Part shown: positions 34,517-45,565 of the stretch, in pieces
Layout of the letters: the number at the start of each line of letters is the position of its first letter
How positions within the stretch are numbered: the first letter of the stretch is position 1
NCBI RefSeq assembly: GCF_020283565.1
Contig: NC_060065.1
Coordinates: forward strand, 39,110,409-39,174,408
Source: Trifolium pratense
Taxonomy: Eukaryota > Streptophyta > Magnoliopsida > Fabales > Fabaceae
Length of the DNA stretch: 64,000 bases
Direction of reading: 5' to 3'
Translations under genes and position numbers: made by a program
Notes under the pieces: model-generated
What the model was told of the DNA's origin: nothing
Seen by the model: the letters and a program-made list of their open reading frames with translations, nothing else
Databases searched by the model: none

Positions 34517-34524
34517 ATAAATAG
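34517..34524 (+). promoter_or_regulatory. Possible TATA element of protease paralogue 2
   Basis: ATAAATAG lies 37 bp before the ATG and 28 bp after the outer MITE. If it is used, the 5' UTR would be only a few bases long. The T at the first position of TATAAATA is a C here, so this call is weak. Confidence 0.35.
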
Positions 34525-34553
34525 ATAACTTGCTTCCTTGAATTTCCTAAAAC

Positions 34554-35891
34554 ATGGATTCATTAGTATTTTTCATTCTAGCACTATGTTCACTTTCTTC
34601 TACATCATTTATTGAATCAAGTAAAATCCAAAATGGCTTTACCATTGATCTTATACATCGTGATTCACCTAAGTCACCTTTTTACAACCCTTCATTGTCC
34701 CATTTAGATCTCATAAGAAATGCATATTTGCGCTCAAATTCTATACTAAATAAATTATCCATTTCTCTTTTATCAAATGATGAAAAAAATGAATCACCCG
34801 AATCAATTATATTACCAAATAATGGTGATTATCTTATGAGAATTTTTATAGGTACACCACCTATAGAAAAACTTGTTATTGTTGACACAGGTAGTGATCT
34901 TACTTGGGTACAATGTGCACCTTGTGTCAATTGTTTCACTCAAGATACACCTTTTTATGATAGAACAAAATCTTCCACTTTCTCAAATGTTTCATGTGAC
35001 ACACAATCTTGTACATTACTTCCTAAAAAACAACAATTTTGTGGAAAATTTAATGAGTGTTTATACTCATATCATTATGGTGACAAATCATATACCATTG
35101 GTCAATTAGGTGTTGATTCTATTAGTTTTGGTTCTAATAGTGTGGTTCAAGGTGTTAATGATAATGTTAATAATATATCATTTCCTAAGTCTATTTTTGG
35201 ATGTGGATATTACAATGTTTTTACAGCTGATAATAGTGTTAGAACAGCTGGACTTGTTGGTCTAGGAGCTGGTCCATTGTCACTAGTTTCACAACTAGGT
35301 GATTCTATTGGTCACAAATTTTCTTATTGTTTGGTTTCTTTTACTTCAAATTCATCTAGTAAATTGAAATTCGGTAACGAAGCAATTATATCGGGTGATG
35401 GAGTTGTGTCTACTCCACTTATAATCAAACCTTCTGAACCTACTTTTTACTATCTCAATCTTGAAGGTATCAGTGTTGGACAAAAGACGATTCAAACAGG
35501 TCAAACCAACGGTAACATGATCATTGATTCAGGGACAACACTGACGTATCTTGAACAATCATTTTTCGATGATTTTGTTACTTCGGTGAAGGAAGTTATT
35601 GGTCTTGAAGAAAGGGAAGATACTCCGTCTCCGTTCCACTATTGTTTTACATATCATCCGGATGTCGGTTTTCCTTATATTGTGTTGCATTTTACAGGAG
35701 CTAACCTTTCCTTAGAGCCTAAGAACATGCTTTTGTTGTATGAGAATAACTTGGTATGTTTGGCAGTAGTACCTTCAAATATTCAAGGAATTTCCATCCT
35801 TGGAAATGTGGCACAAGTTGATTTTCAAGTGGAGTATGATCTTGAAGGGAAAAAACTTTCTTTTGTTCCTAGTAATTGTGCTAAGAATTAA
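34554..35891 (+). CDS. Nepenthesin-like (CDR1-type) secreted aspartic protease, paralogue 2
   Basis: This is a single-exon frame of 445 codons starting at the ATG at 34554, the only ATG that keeps the signal peptide (MDSLVFFILALCSLSSTSFI). A prodomain (IDLIHRDSPKSPFYNPSLSH) follows. The catalytic DTGSD has Asp 111, the nepenthesin insert carries QCAPCVNC and more Cys, the flap is Y175-G-D (YGDKSYT), and the second catalytic DSGTT has Asp 325. It is close to paralogue 1 along the whole length (shared GLVGLGAGPLSLVSQLGDSI and GHKFSYCL) but has an insertion of about 15 residues near 195-208 and more potential N-glycosylation sites. Both catalytic aspartates are present, so it should be an active A1 peptidase of the secretory route. 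Its promoter region is immediately bordered by nested MITEs. Confidence 0.95.
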   Translation: MDSLVFFILALCSLSSTSFIESSKIQNGFTIDLIHRDSPKSPFYNPSLSHLDLIRNAYLRSNSILNKLSISLLSNDEKNESPESIILPNNGDYLMRIFIGTPPIEKLVIVDTGSDLTWVQCAPCVNCFTQDTPFYDRTKSSTFSNVSCDTQSCTLLPKKQQFCGKFNECLYSYHYGDKSYTIGQLGVDSISFGSNSVVQGVNDNVNNISFPKSIFGCGYYNVFTADNSVRTAGLVGLGAGPLSLVSQLGDSIGHKFSYCLVSFTSNSSSKLKFGNEAIISGDGVVSTPLIIKPSEPTFYYLNLEGISVGQKTIQTGQTNGNMIIDSGTTLTYLEQSFFDDFVTSVKEVIGLEEREDTPSPFHYCFTYHPDVGFPYIVLHFTGANLSLEPKNMLLLYENNLVCLAVVPSNIQGISILGNVAQVDFQVEYDLEGKKLSFVPSNCAKN

Positions 35892-36054
35892 TTTATTCTT
35901 AATCTTTATAAGGTTATGCTTTTTTAATTTGACATGTTATGTTTATTTAGTTTTTATTTGAATTTCGGTTACTAAAGTTATATCGTATGATCAATTTTAT
36001 CAGTTCTATTTTGTTAGTTTTCGTTGTGTCAATTTTCATTTCTCATTCCTAATC

Positions 36055-36234
36055 TAAGCCGTCACTGTACACAATAAAACTGTCGCCACTTTGCCACTAG
36101 AACTGCCGAGATTTACACACACCCACGGCGGTTGATTGGACGCCGCAATAAACGTCACTATTGAAATGAGCGGCGACGGTTGTCTTCCTACTGCCTCAAA
36201 TTGATTGTCGCCGTCTTCAATTTTTCTTGTAGTG
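36055..36234 (-). mobile_element. CACTA (EnSpm) terminus fragment
   Basis: On the minus strand the sequence starts CACTACAAGAAAAATTGAAG at 36234 and continues GACGGCGACAAT... with further GGCGAC and CGGCG motifs. This is the usual CACTA terminal plus GC-richer subterminal region. No opposite CACTA end is found within reach, so it is a fragment. Confidence 0.6.
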
Positions 36235-36849
36235 TTTGAAGAGTGGAGAGGAAAAAACTGAAAATGGTGGTTCTCACAGCTCACAACAATAAGGGAATTC
36301 AAAGAGACTAAACATAACAAAAAATTGTTTAAAGTTTTGACTATCGTTTCCAATTTCTTCTGTATGTTAGCATAAGAGTTTTGACTTTATCATCTCAATG
36401 GGTTATTCAAATTTCACTTGCAACGATATAAAATGGCTATTTTTTATTTTTTTAACAAACAAAATGGTTATTACTAATACTATCTACGTTATTAATAATC
36501 CAATTCATCTTCGCAAAGGCATTGCATGTAATATATGGGTTCAATTCGCTTATTCATCAAAAAATGTAAAATTCTAATCACTAAACTACTTAATCAATAT
36601 AATAATGATTACAATTTGACAAACCACTATTAAAAAATCTTTAAGAAAACTTTCACATTTAGGTTCATTATTTTTTAAATATATTTGTCTAATATAATTA
36701 GGAGAAAATCACTTGATTTCAAAAAATAAAATAAAAAATACAACTTGATTCAAATTTTTACAATATTTTCAATATCCTTTTAATAAAATCTAAACAACTC
36801 ATTTTCCAATTAATCACCAAAATACCTTATTTTGAATTTAGAAAGTGAT

Positions 36850-37007
36850 TTTTTTTGTCAAGTAGCCTAGTGGCTAGAAACTTTAAAGGTTTTTTTTTAT
36901 AAGCCTAGCAACCTTAAAGGTGAATAAGTGAAGTGTCTCAGGTTCGAACCCGGGCTCCTGTACATATAGTGCGATGTCTCTGCCAACTGAGCTAAGCTCA
37001 CAGGGAC
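36850..37007 (-). mobile_element. tRNA-derived SINE with perfect target duplication
   Basis: On the minus strand the element starts near 37007 with GTGAGCTTAGCTCAGTTGGC (A box), followed by GGGTTCGAACCTGAGA (B box). Thus it has the internal RNA polymerase III promoter of a tRNA-derived SINE. The tail reads CTAGCCACTAGGCTACTTGA and ends in a short A-run (T8 on the plus strand). It is flanked by a perfect 10-bp duplication AGAAAGTGAT (36840-36849 and 37008-37017). It looks like a legume SINE family I recognise. Confidence 0.9.
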
Positions 37008-37017
37008 AGAAAGTGAT

Positions 37018-38150
37018 ATATTTTAAAATGGCTTAAATGTAATTTTAGTCCTCTTATTTTCAAGTTTTCACAATTTTGATTCCCTTATTTTTAAATTTGT
37101 AATTTTAATCTCCCTATTTTTTTTAATGGATCTTGCTAACTAATTTCTCTGAGTACTAGTTAAAGAATTAAAAAGAAAAATAAAATAAAAGTTATGCATT
37201 AAAAATATCAAAATTTTAATTTTTATTATGTTGACTATACAATTTCCAATAAAAGCTTTCTAAATGCGTCAAACAAAAACTTCTAAATTTGAATACTTTC
37301 CTTGGAGCACTTTTTAACATTTGCTTTTTTTTAATGTAAGCAATTTTGGCCCCCTTGCCAATTTTTAACTCCTAGTATTGATGATGTGAAAGTGCAATGC
37401 GGAAATGGCAATATGAAATGATACCTACAAGTTTTGAGAAATATTTCTGCAAAATGTTATAGAGATATATGTGGTAAATTTATCATATCTCTCTGAATAT
37501 AAGTCGTATGCTAATGATTTTTAATCTAGTGTAAATAAGACAAAATTTACTACAAGATTGACATTAAATATAGTATGAGAAAATCTACCTGCAAGTTTGA
37601 GAAAAGTTTCTGCTCTGTTTCTGTATCAGTACCCATTATTTGGTTAAACTGAACCAATTGGATAGTTAACCCTCAAAACAAAAATTATATTTGTATTCTT
37701 GACACCCTAATCTTTCCAACGAGTGATCGTTTACTCAAATCGGACATCGTTTAGTATTTCAAATAAATTGTGGAAGTTGAGGGTCTCATGCAGAATTTAT
37801 GCAGGAAATCTGGAAAAAAAAATTGGAACACAATATTTCGGTTTATATAAACTGAAATTTTTTAGCATGACAAAAAAATTCGGTTCGTATAAAGCGCAGT
37901 ACCCCCAAGGGTAAAAACAGAAATTCAGGGGGTAGAAAAGAAATGCGCGGGGTCGGGAGAGAAATGATCGTTGAAAAATTTAGTTAATTGAACCAAACTG
38001 TAGTTCGAACTGCACTAAACCATATTTTTAACTAAACCATTTAATTCAGTTTTGAACTTAACCACTTTCAAAAAACTGTTACAATTCAGTATAAAACTGG
38101 TTCAGAATCAGTTTGAATTTATTAACTGGTTTTTATTAAAAAAAAAATAG
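37018..38150. other. Intergenic; start of an AACTGGTTT-rich element
   Basis: 37800-37960 carries TTCGGTTTATATAAACTGAA-like palindromes similar to those at 49169-49290. From 37970 the DNA is rich in GAACCAAACTG/AAACTGGTTC phrases that reappear inverted after 38815, so 37970-38950 may be one element around the satellite below. No gene. Confidence 0.4.
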
Positions 38151-38154
38151 AATA

Positions 38155-38790
38155 CATCAATATTTTCCGGAAAAAAAGTTACTCATTTTTTTCGGAAAAA
38201 AAAGTTCTCGATTTTTTCCGGAAAAAAGTTTCAAATTTAGAAAATAACAATTCCGAGTTTTTTTCGGAATAAAAGTTGTCGATAGTTCCGATATTTTAAT
38301 CAAAAGAAATTTCCCGATATTTTTCGGAAGAAAAAGTTTTGGATATTTTTTCGGGAAAAATTTTGGATTTTTTTTTTCGGAAAAAAAATTCCCAATTTTT
38401 TCGGAAAAAAGTTTCGGATCTTTTTTCAGGAAAACTTTTCGATATTTTTTCTGAAACAACGTTTCCCATCTTTTTTCAGGAAAAATTTTCGATTTTTCTT
38501 TTCGGAAAAAAAGTTCCTGATTTTTCCGGAAAAAAGTTTCCGATCTTTTTTCGGGAAAATGTTTTCGATATTTTTTTGGAAAGAAGTTCCCGATTTTTTG
38601 GGGAAAAAAGTTTTGGTTTTAGATAAAAACAATTCCCAAGTTTTTTCTGGAAAAAAGTTTCCGATCTTTTTTCGAAAAAAAAAAGTTTTGATATTTTATG
38701 CGGAAAAAAAGTTTCAAATATTTTCTGGAAAAGAAAATTCCGATTTTTTTTTTTCCGGAAAAAAAAGTTTTCGATTTTTTCGGGGGAAAA
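38155..38790. repeat. Degenerate satellite of TTTTCCGGAAAA-type palindromes
   Basis: About 20 units of roughly 25-40 bp are built on TTTT(C)CGGAAAAAA(A)GTT(T/C)CCGAT. The sequence is nearly self-complementary, which is why both strands give open frames rich in Phe/Lys/Ser. Those frames are repeat artefacts. Flanks carry inverted AACTGGTT/AACCAGTT phrases. Confidence 0.85.
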
Positions 38791-39485
38791 AGTTACAAAA
38801 AAAAGGGTTTAAAACCAGTTTTAAATCAATTATCTGAAACTAAACCGATTTAAAGTTGTAACCTAGTTCTAAACCGAACTGTAACTAATTTTAGAAATAA
38901 ACTGATTGCTATAAAAAAAATAGTTTCAGTTACCGAACTGAACCGTATAAATGGTTCAGTTCATGAATCATCAACACACCTACGAAGAATTGATCGAGAA
39001 GTACCTGAAGCTCAAATCCTGGTATACCAATGTTCACTATGTCATTGTCCCCTAGTTTTAATATGTTCATGATATTCATATTCACATTTACATGTTTGTC
39101 ATTTGGGCTTCGGGTATGATTTTGAAGACAAGGATACGGCTTTAAGCTCTGGTTGAGTTCCAACATTCGAGGATGGAAGTATACCAGTGGCTTTACTTTT
39201 CCATTTTCATTTCCGATTATTTTATTTCATTTATAATTATGTGGCTTTTTATTTTAAAATATAAAAAACTTATACACATGGCATCTTAGTCAGCAAAACG
39301 AATTGCCACATATGTGTTGACTTAATTAAAATTGAGGTTTTGCAAAAGTGGTTAAAATTAGAGGTTAAAACTACTGTACTATTTTTTAAGTTAGGGATCA
39401 AAATCGCAATTTTGTGAAAGTTAAACGCCCTGAAAATTATGAAATTATCATATGAGGTTTGAATCCATGAGCTTGCAAAAAAGTG
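38791..39485. other. Intergenic to 5' flank of the methyltransferase gene
   Basis: 38930-39170 contains short coding-like stretches with no recognised family. 39170-39485 is the upstream region of the next gene; no confident TATA box is visible. Confidence 0.4.
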
Positions 39486-42400
39486 ATGTTATCGTCGAGC
39501 TTTCGTATCTCATCTTTCGCAACTCACAACCCCTTTACACATTCTCCTTCTTACAGACTCTTGTCTCTTCTTCCTTCTCAATCACACTGTTGCTTCTCTC
39601 TCAAACCCATTAAACAAAATAATGGGTTCTTTTCTATACCCAATAATAACCTTCAATCTTCTTCTTCTTTCTCCAAAGTTTCTCCTTTTTCAGGTACCCT
39701 TTTGTTACCCTATAGTGTTACCTTCATCAAAATGGTGTCTTTGTAACAATCACACTTACCCTTTTGCATAATAATTTTGTATAACTTATCTTTTTTAATG
39801 TTCATTTTTTTCAGGATTAGAGGATGTTTTTGTGAGCTTCCTCATTGGAAAGAAAAGGGCAACGGATGTTGCACACATGTATGTCAATTTACTTAATTGC
39901 TTCCTCAATCATGTTATATATATATTTTAATAAAATGCTTTTTTTATTTATTTATTAATGTTTCTGCTTGATTTTCTGTGTTTTTATGTTCTTGATCCTC
40001 AGTGGTTCAATGTTTTGGTTATTGAAATGCACTAACATTGGTTATACTGTATTTTTTTTTTTTTTGAGAGATATTACTATTAACTTTATATATAGCATAT
40101 TTTTTAGCTTATGCAAATAAATAAGTTTTACATTAATTTATCAATTTCCTACTTACGAAAATTGTATTTTTATAAGATATTTTTTCATAAACTACCTTGA
40201 CCAACTTATAATAATACATAAAAACTTATTTATTTGCATAAGTTGTTGTTTTGCATAAGCTCAAAAATAAGCTATTCCAAACGGACCCATATTCAAGATA
40301 ATTACACATGAATGAAAGACAAACGGACAACAAAAAGTGTGGCTAACCCTTTCTGGATGGCAAAACCAATCCTCTTAAAAACTACATTCATAGACCTAGG
40401 AGATATAACATTGCTATGCATGACCTGACCCTTTGAAAGTGTTCCATTTTGAGCTGTTATTGATTCTTCTATGGAAGGGGGTAGTTAAATTCTCAAACTT
40501 TTGTAAGCTGCGTTTTTATTTCTCATGATTGCATACAAAGCTAAACCTATTATGTTAGCTCCATTTGTAGTCACCTAAGTCATGATTAAGATGAACAATG
40601 TTGAGAGTCTCACGTTGGACAGTGATAGGGGACAACCCTCACGCGCCATGAGCTAGATTTTGGTGTTGAGTTAGACTCAATCCATATTCTAATAAGGTTA
40701 TACTTTTTTTAACTTATGGTATGTTTGAATGAAGGGTTATAGCGAGAAGGGGAATTGACTGTTAAATGTTTCTTTTTAATTTTAGAGAAATATTGTTAAT
40801 GAAACGGAATAAGAGACGAGGACATTATATTTCATGATTAGCTATCACTCTATTCTTGAAATGAAATTTTACCCCTTCTCTTTTCTCCAAAACCCTCATT
40901 TAAATAAGGCTTTAACCTTGATATGGTCTATTGCTTTTGTTCCTAGCAGGGTGTGGAAACATGTTGTCCAGAAAGGAGACACGGTCATTGATGCCACGTG
41001 TGGTAATGGTTTTGACACCTTAGCATTGCTCAATTTGGTTGCTGATGATTCACATAATGGTTATGTGTATGCATTGGACATTCAGAAAGATGCTTTAGAT
41101 AAGACTTCATTGTTACTAGAGGAATCACTTAATTCCAATGAGGTAAGGCCTATAAAGGAGTGAAGGTTTCAACCTTGATTTGGTGAAGAATTTTGGGTTC
41201 TGTTTTATTCAGAAAAATGTTTTTCACAAAATTTGCAATTTGTTTGTATTTTATTTTCTGTTCTAAAATTGAAAAACTTGTGAATATATATATTTTCTGT
41301 TCTAAAATATGTTTGATCATTTTCTGTATGCATATTTTCATCATTTTGGGTATACTATTTTAGTATTGAATTTTAGAACTAGGCTTGAGCCTTTTAATGA
41401 TTGTGCTGTGAAATTGTCAACAATTTAAGACCTTTTATGTCACCAGCAATAATTTCAAAATTAAATGCAGAAACAACATGTGAAGCTCTTCAATATTTGC
41501 CATAGTAAAATGGAGGAAGTTGTTCAAAGGAATGCCTCTGTTAGGTACTCACTTTCTCGTAACATGTGCATCATCTCCTTGTTCTTATTTTGTGTATAGA
41601 AATTAATGGTTGAAAATAAGAGACGTACTTGATTTAATTGTACTCAGTGATATCTTTGGCATTCTTTGTTGAATAGATTTCTGGAACAAAAAGCTATAAT
41701 TTCAACTTGGTTTTTTTTTTCTCTTTTCTTTTACCTCGACATTGGCACAAGGTTTGCACAAGAACAAGGTAGATAAAAACAAGAAAAGTTAAGTGGTAAT
41801 CCAAAAAACCACTCAAAATCACTAACTTCCAGTTTCAATATTCATACAAAATGCTTCACTCTTTACATGATTCATGCAATTGAAACCAAGTTGGTCATGA
41901 AGATTGGTAGCTGTAATCTAGGTATTGATTCCATTTATGTATTATTGGCTCAAAAAAAATTGTCACCGTTACTATTGACGCAATTTCATGCAAATCTAAG
42001 TCTGAGATCTATCTTAATTAGCTGCATACTTTTAGGCTTGTTGCATTCAACTTAGGTTACCTTCCGGGAGGCGACAAAGAACTAATAACAAGATCAGAAA
42101 CAACATTACTGGCATTAGAAGCTGCAAAGAGAATTCTAATACCAGGAGGGCTCATTAGTATTGTGGTATATATCGGCCACCCCGGTGGAAGGTGATATTT
42201 CTGATTCTCTATCTTTTCGAAATGTTACATCTTTGTATTGCTAAAGGTCCTGATTTTCTATCTATATTTTGAATTATATATGATGATTATTCCAAGTTTC
42301 ACCGGCTTCAATGAAATTTGAGCATGTCAATCTGGTTGATTATAAGATCTATGAAGCACGGACACAGACACCGGACAAGACACGGACACCGATAATAATT

Positions 42401-43542
42401 TGAGAAAATGACATAATTCAATGTAATCATAAGTCCGTGTGTGTCGATGTACGACACCAGGACACGCCTAATCTAAGGAGTGTCCGTGCTTCATAGATTA
42501 AGATATATTGATGTAATTTAAGCTCTGTTTTTGTGGAAATGGATTCGCTACATTAACTGCGTCACAGTTTTTAATCTTGACTGTCCAATCTAAAATTAAC
42601 GGTCGAGAGTGTCTACTGTGTTTATGTATGATTCTCTTAGATGAGAGACTCCGAATCCATGTATCCTATATATGTCATCTGGGTTTGGCCAATGTTGTTT
42701 CTTTAATTCCTTTGATAATATTTTTTGGTTCAACTTTACAAAAGATGCAGATTTCAATTAATCAGTTGAACTTACTTTTTCTTACGATTTATTTGGGAAT
42801 ATGCATGTCTTGGATTCAGACCATTGGTCGAAAATCAGTAGTTTAATAAGACATACGAATGTATGGCAAACTGTACAATTGTTAAAATACCAATTGTGAG
42901 TTTTCCAATTAACAGTTTTAATTTTAGATTTAGGGTTTGTCCGGAATGACTTATTTGAACTTATCTACTACATAAGTATTTGTAACACTATTTGGCTAGA
43001 TTTCATGGAGTTATAATTTTATGACATATCCATAAGCTGTGTTTTCAGCTTATTTTTATAATCTCTCAAGGATAGCTTATGAAAACAACTTATAACTTGT
43101 ATGAAAACTATTCGACATTATTTTATCTTTCTTTTTTTTATATAAATAATAAGCTTACAAAAAGCACTTAGAGGATAAGCGCTTAATTTAGTCATCTACT
43201 GAAACATGACTTTTATCTTCTAAATTGCGTCTCTCGCTTCAGAGGAGCCAAATCAATTTTGGTAAATGCCAATGAAATTGTACTAGTATCATAAAATAGA
43301 GAAACTTTCCTATGGTTATATTGATTTTAAATAACTCATTTTTGACATTGATTTACATGCTTTATTAAGTTGTTAAATTTGATATGCATCCAATAATAAT
43401 GTTTTTAAATTTATGCAGTGAAGAATTAGAGGCTGTTGAAACTTTTGCTGCTAAATTGTCTGTTGAGAATTGGATCTGTTGCAAGCTTCAAATGTTAAAC
43501 CGGCCATGTGCTCCGATACCAATTTTCTTGTTCAGAAGATAA
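39486..43542 (+). CDS. SAM-dependent methyltransferase, YtqB/MnmM (rRNA_methylase) family, six exons
   Basis: Exons: 39486-39693, 39815-39878, 40950-41142, 41471-41544, 42036-42191, 43419-43542. All introns are GT...AG, the phases join, and the sum is 819 nt (272 codons plus TAA). Residues 1 to about 65 are Ser-rich, basic and lack acidic residues, as in a chloroplast or mitochondrial transit peptide. Then come [17 protein letters not shown], the SAM-binding motif [13 protein letters not shown] (about 103-115), [10 protein letters not shown] (motif II), [10 protein letters not shown] (about 184-193), [10 protein letters not shown] and YIGHPGGSEE. This is the pattern of the bacterial YtqB family, one member of which is a tRNA wobble-uridine (nm5s2U34) methyltransferase (MnmM). 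A role in organellar tRNA or rRNA modification is inferred. Intron 2 and intron 5 carry MITEs. The start ATG is the first in frame after a nearby out-of-frame ATG at 39467. Confidence 0.9.
40105..40285. mobile_element. Inverted-repeat MITE in intron 2
   Basis: CTTATGCAAATAAATAAGTT (40107-40126) and its complement (40221-40242) are a perfect 22-bp inverted repeat including flanking bases. AGCTTATG/CATAAGCT phrases extend the ends to about 40285. Related AGCTTATG phrases near 42970-43170 in intron 5 suggest another decayed copy. Confidence 0.65.
42351..42494. mobile_element. MITE with GAAGCACGGACAC termini, copy 2 (intron 5)
   Basis: The ends CTATGAAGCACGGACACAGA and GTGTCCGTGCTTCATAG are perfect inverted repeats over 17 bp. 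Inner sequence matches the 4855-4984 copy. It sits inside intron 5 of the methyltransferase gene without touching splice sites. Confidence 0.8.
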
Positions 43543-43862
43543 TGTAAATACCTGCCATATGATTTTTTGACTAAGAACATTAAGGATCCTTGTGTCCTTA
43601 TAAAACAATAAGTTCTATTCTTGTGAATTATTTTAAAGGAAAGTGATTCTTATACCTCTCTTTTGTTCCAGCTTCGTCTTAATTCTCTCTACAAGCTTCA
43701 TAAAATTGTTCTGTCATGATTTTTCGATCTTTATTTTAACAACAGGTATATATAGTAGGAACAAAGGAGAGCATTGATACGAGTAATATCGTTACTCAAT
43801 CTAATAGAGGAGTGTAAATGAGTCGAACTGAATGTTTAAAGTTTGAGTTTCATTTTTAGCTC
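43543..43862. other. 3' flank of the methyltransferase gene
   Basis: AT-rich, presumably 3' UTR and intergenic DNA; no further coding signal. Confidence 0.4.
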
Positions 43863-43866
43863 TAAT

Positions 43867-43906
<40 letters not shown>
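43863..43906. repeat. (AT)n tract left of foldback unit 1
   Basis: About 40 bp of alternating AT directly borders the first foldback element. Confidence 0.95.
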
Positions 43907-43908
<2 letters not shown>

Positions 43909-45489
43909 GGTTTTCTAACTTAGACCCTAGTTAGGTCTAAGTTAGCAAGGTGCACCTTTTCAATTGGACCAAAATACCCATTCTTTTTAATTAATTAACC
44001 AAAATACCCATTAGTAGACGCAGATCCAGTGTCACGCGCGTACCGCAGGACCATGGTTACAGTCCGTTGATTTCCATCAGACAGCCAAGATCTGATCTCA
44101 TCAAGACTGTCTGATCAGTCAGACAGCCCAGATCATCCTGATCCATCAGATTCCAGCGCCTGCGCCACACTGGATTACAACCTGGAGAGAGAAAAATTTG
44201 CTTTTTAAAAGTAGGACACGTGTCACACAATGGTTGGCTGGGCGTGATTTTTGTTCATTTAATACTTTGAACTCAATTATTTCGTTGTAAATTAATTTTT
44301 TATTTTTTATACCAAAATTCATAATTTTTTTTTGTACAAATAGAGACTTGGTTCGTTTGATTTGGACACCGAGAAAAAAATGCAATTTTTCACTACCTTA
44401 ATCTCATTTTTTGTCTACTAAATACGTTACTTGTGTGTTATAATTTAACACGCACCACTCAACCAACTCACTGAAACCATTATACCAGGAAAATAGTAGA
44501 TAATATTCTGGAACTTTTGGTATATTTTATGAAATTTTTGGAGACCTGAAACTATTTTTAGTTAATTAAATGAGATAAAACGGTAATTAAAAACTAGTGT
44601 TTGCTTCTGAAACCATTTTACTGGTAGAATGGTTGCACATAGTTGTATTCTGAAACCATTTTACTGGTAGAATGGTTTCAATGAGTAATTTATTAATTGT
44701 GTTTGCTTCTGAAACCATTTATCTGGTACAATGGTTTCAGAGAGTTGTAATCTGAAACCATTTTGCTGGTAGAATGGTTTCAGTAAGTTGATTATTAGTT
44801 ATTTGCTTCTGAAACCATTTAGCTTGTAGAATGGTTGCACATAGTTGTATTCTGAAACCATTTTACTGGTAGAATGGTTTCAGTGAGTAATTTATTAATT
44901 GTGTTTGCTTCTGAAACCATTTATCTGGTACAATGGTTTCAGAGAGTTGTAATCTGAAACCATTTTGCTGGTAGAATGGTTTCAGTGAGTTGATGTAAGG
45001 TAGTGAAAAATGAGATTAAGGTAGTGAAAAATTGGGTTTTTTTTTCTGTGTTCAAATCAAACGAACCAAGTCTCTATTTGTAGAGAAAAAAAAATTATGA
45101 ATTTTGGTATAAAAAAAATAAATAAAAAATTAATTTACAACGAAATAATTGAGTTCAAAGTATTAAATGGAAAAAAATCACGCTCAGCCAATCAGACAGC
45201 GACACGTGTCCTGCTTTTAAAAAGTAGATTCTTCTCTCTCCAGGCTGTAATCCAGTGTGGTGCACGCGCTGGAATCTGATGGATTCGGATGATCTGGACT
45301 GTCTGATTGATCAGACAGTCTTGATGAGATCAGATCTTGGCTGTCTGATGGAAATCAACGGCCTGTAACCATGGTACTGCGGTACGCGCGCGACACTGGA
45401 TCCGCGTCCATTGATGGTAATTTGGTTAATTAATTAAAAAGAATGGGTATTTTGGTCCAACTGAAAAGGTGCACCTTGCTAACTTAGAC

Positions 45490-45491
<2 letters not shown>
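43907..45491. mobile_element. Foldback element, unit 1 (about 1.6 kb)
   Basis: The left arm of about 500 bp (43907-44410) is the reverse complement of the right arm (about 44997-45491). The arms start with a terminal palindrome CTAACTTAGACC...GGTCTAAGTTAG followed by GCAAGGTGCACC. The core (44608-44984) is an array of short hairpins. The right arm ends inside the terminal palindrome (CTAACTTAGACCC) and runs directly into (AT)n. No transposase is present. Long TIRs are compatible with a MULE-type or foldback origin. Confidence 0.88.
44608..44984. repeat. Hairpin-array core of foldback unit 1
   Basis: Eight copies of an about 29-bp imperfect palindrome of the form TGAAACCATT...AATGGTTTCA (two copies end in GGTTGCA) are arranged as two super-repeats of about 202 bp with four hairpins each. 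The same core recurs in units 2 and 3. Confidence 0.9.

Positions 45492-45562
<71 letters not shown>
45492..45562. repeat. (AT)n tract between foldback units 1 and 2
   Basis: About 70 bp of pure AT dinucleotide. Confidence 0.97.

Positions 45563-45565
<3 letters not shown>

Noticed and set aside
36054..36353. 99-codon minus-strand frame
   Set aside because: It spans the CACTA terminal sequence and reads through subterminal repeats, not a gene.
36930..37010. tRNA gene
   Set aside because: A and B boxes are present, but the 3' half continues as a SINE body with an A tail and a 10-bp target duplication, so it is a SINE.
38157..38837. Several Lys/Phe-rich frames on both strands
   Set aside because: They are translations of the near-palindromic satellite and have no start context or family.
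44608..44984. CRISPR-like array
   Set aside because: Regular palindromic repeats look similar at first sight, but this is plant DNA, the spacers are themselves repeated, and the block lies inside a foldback transposon.
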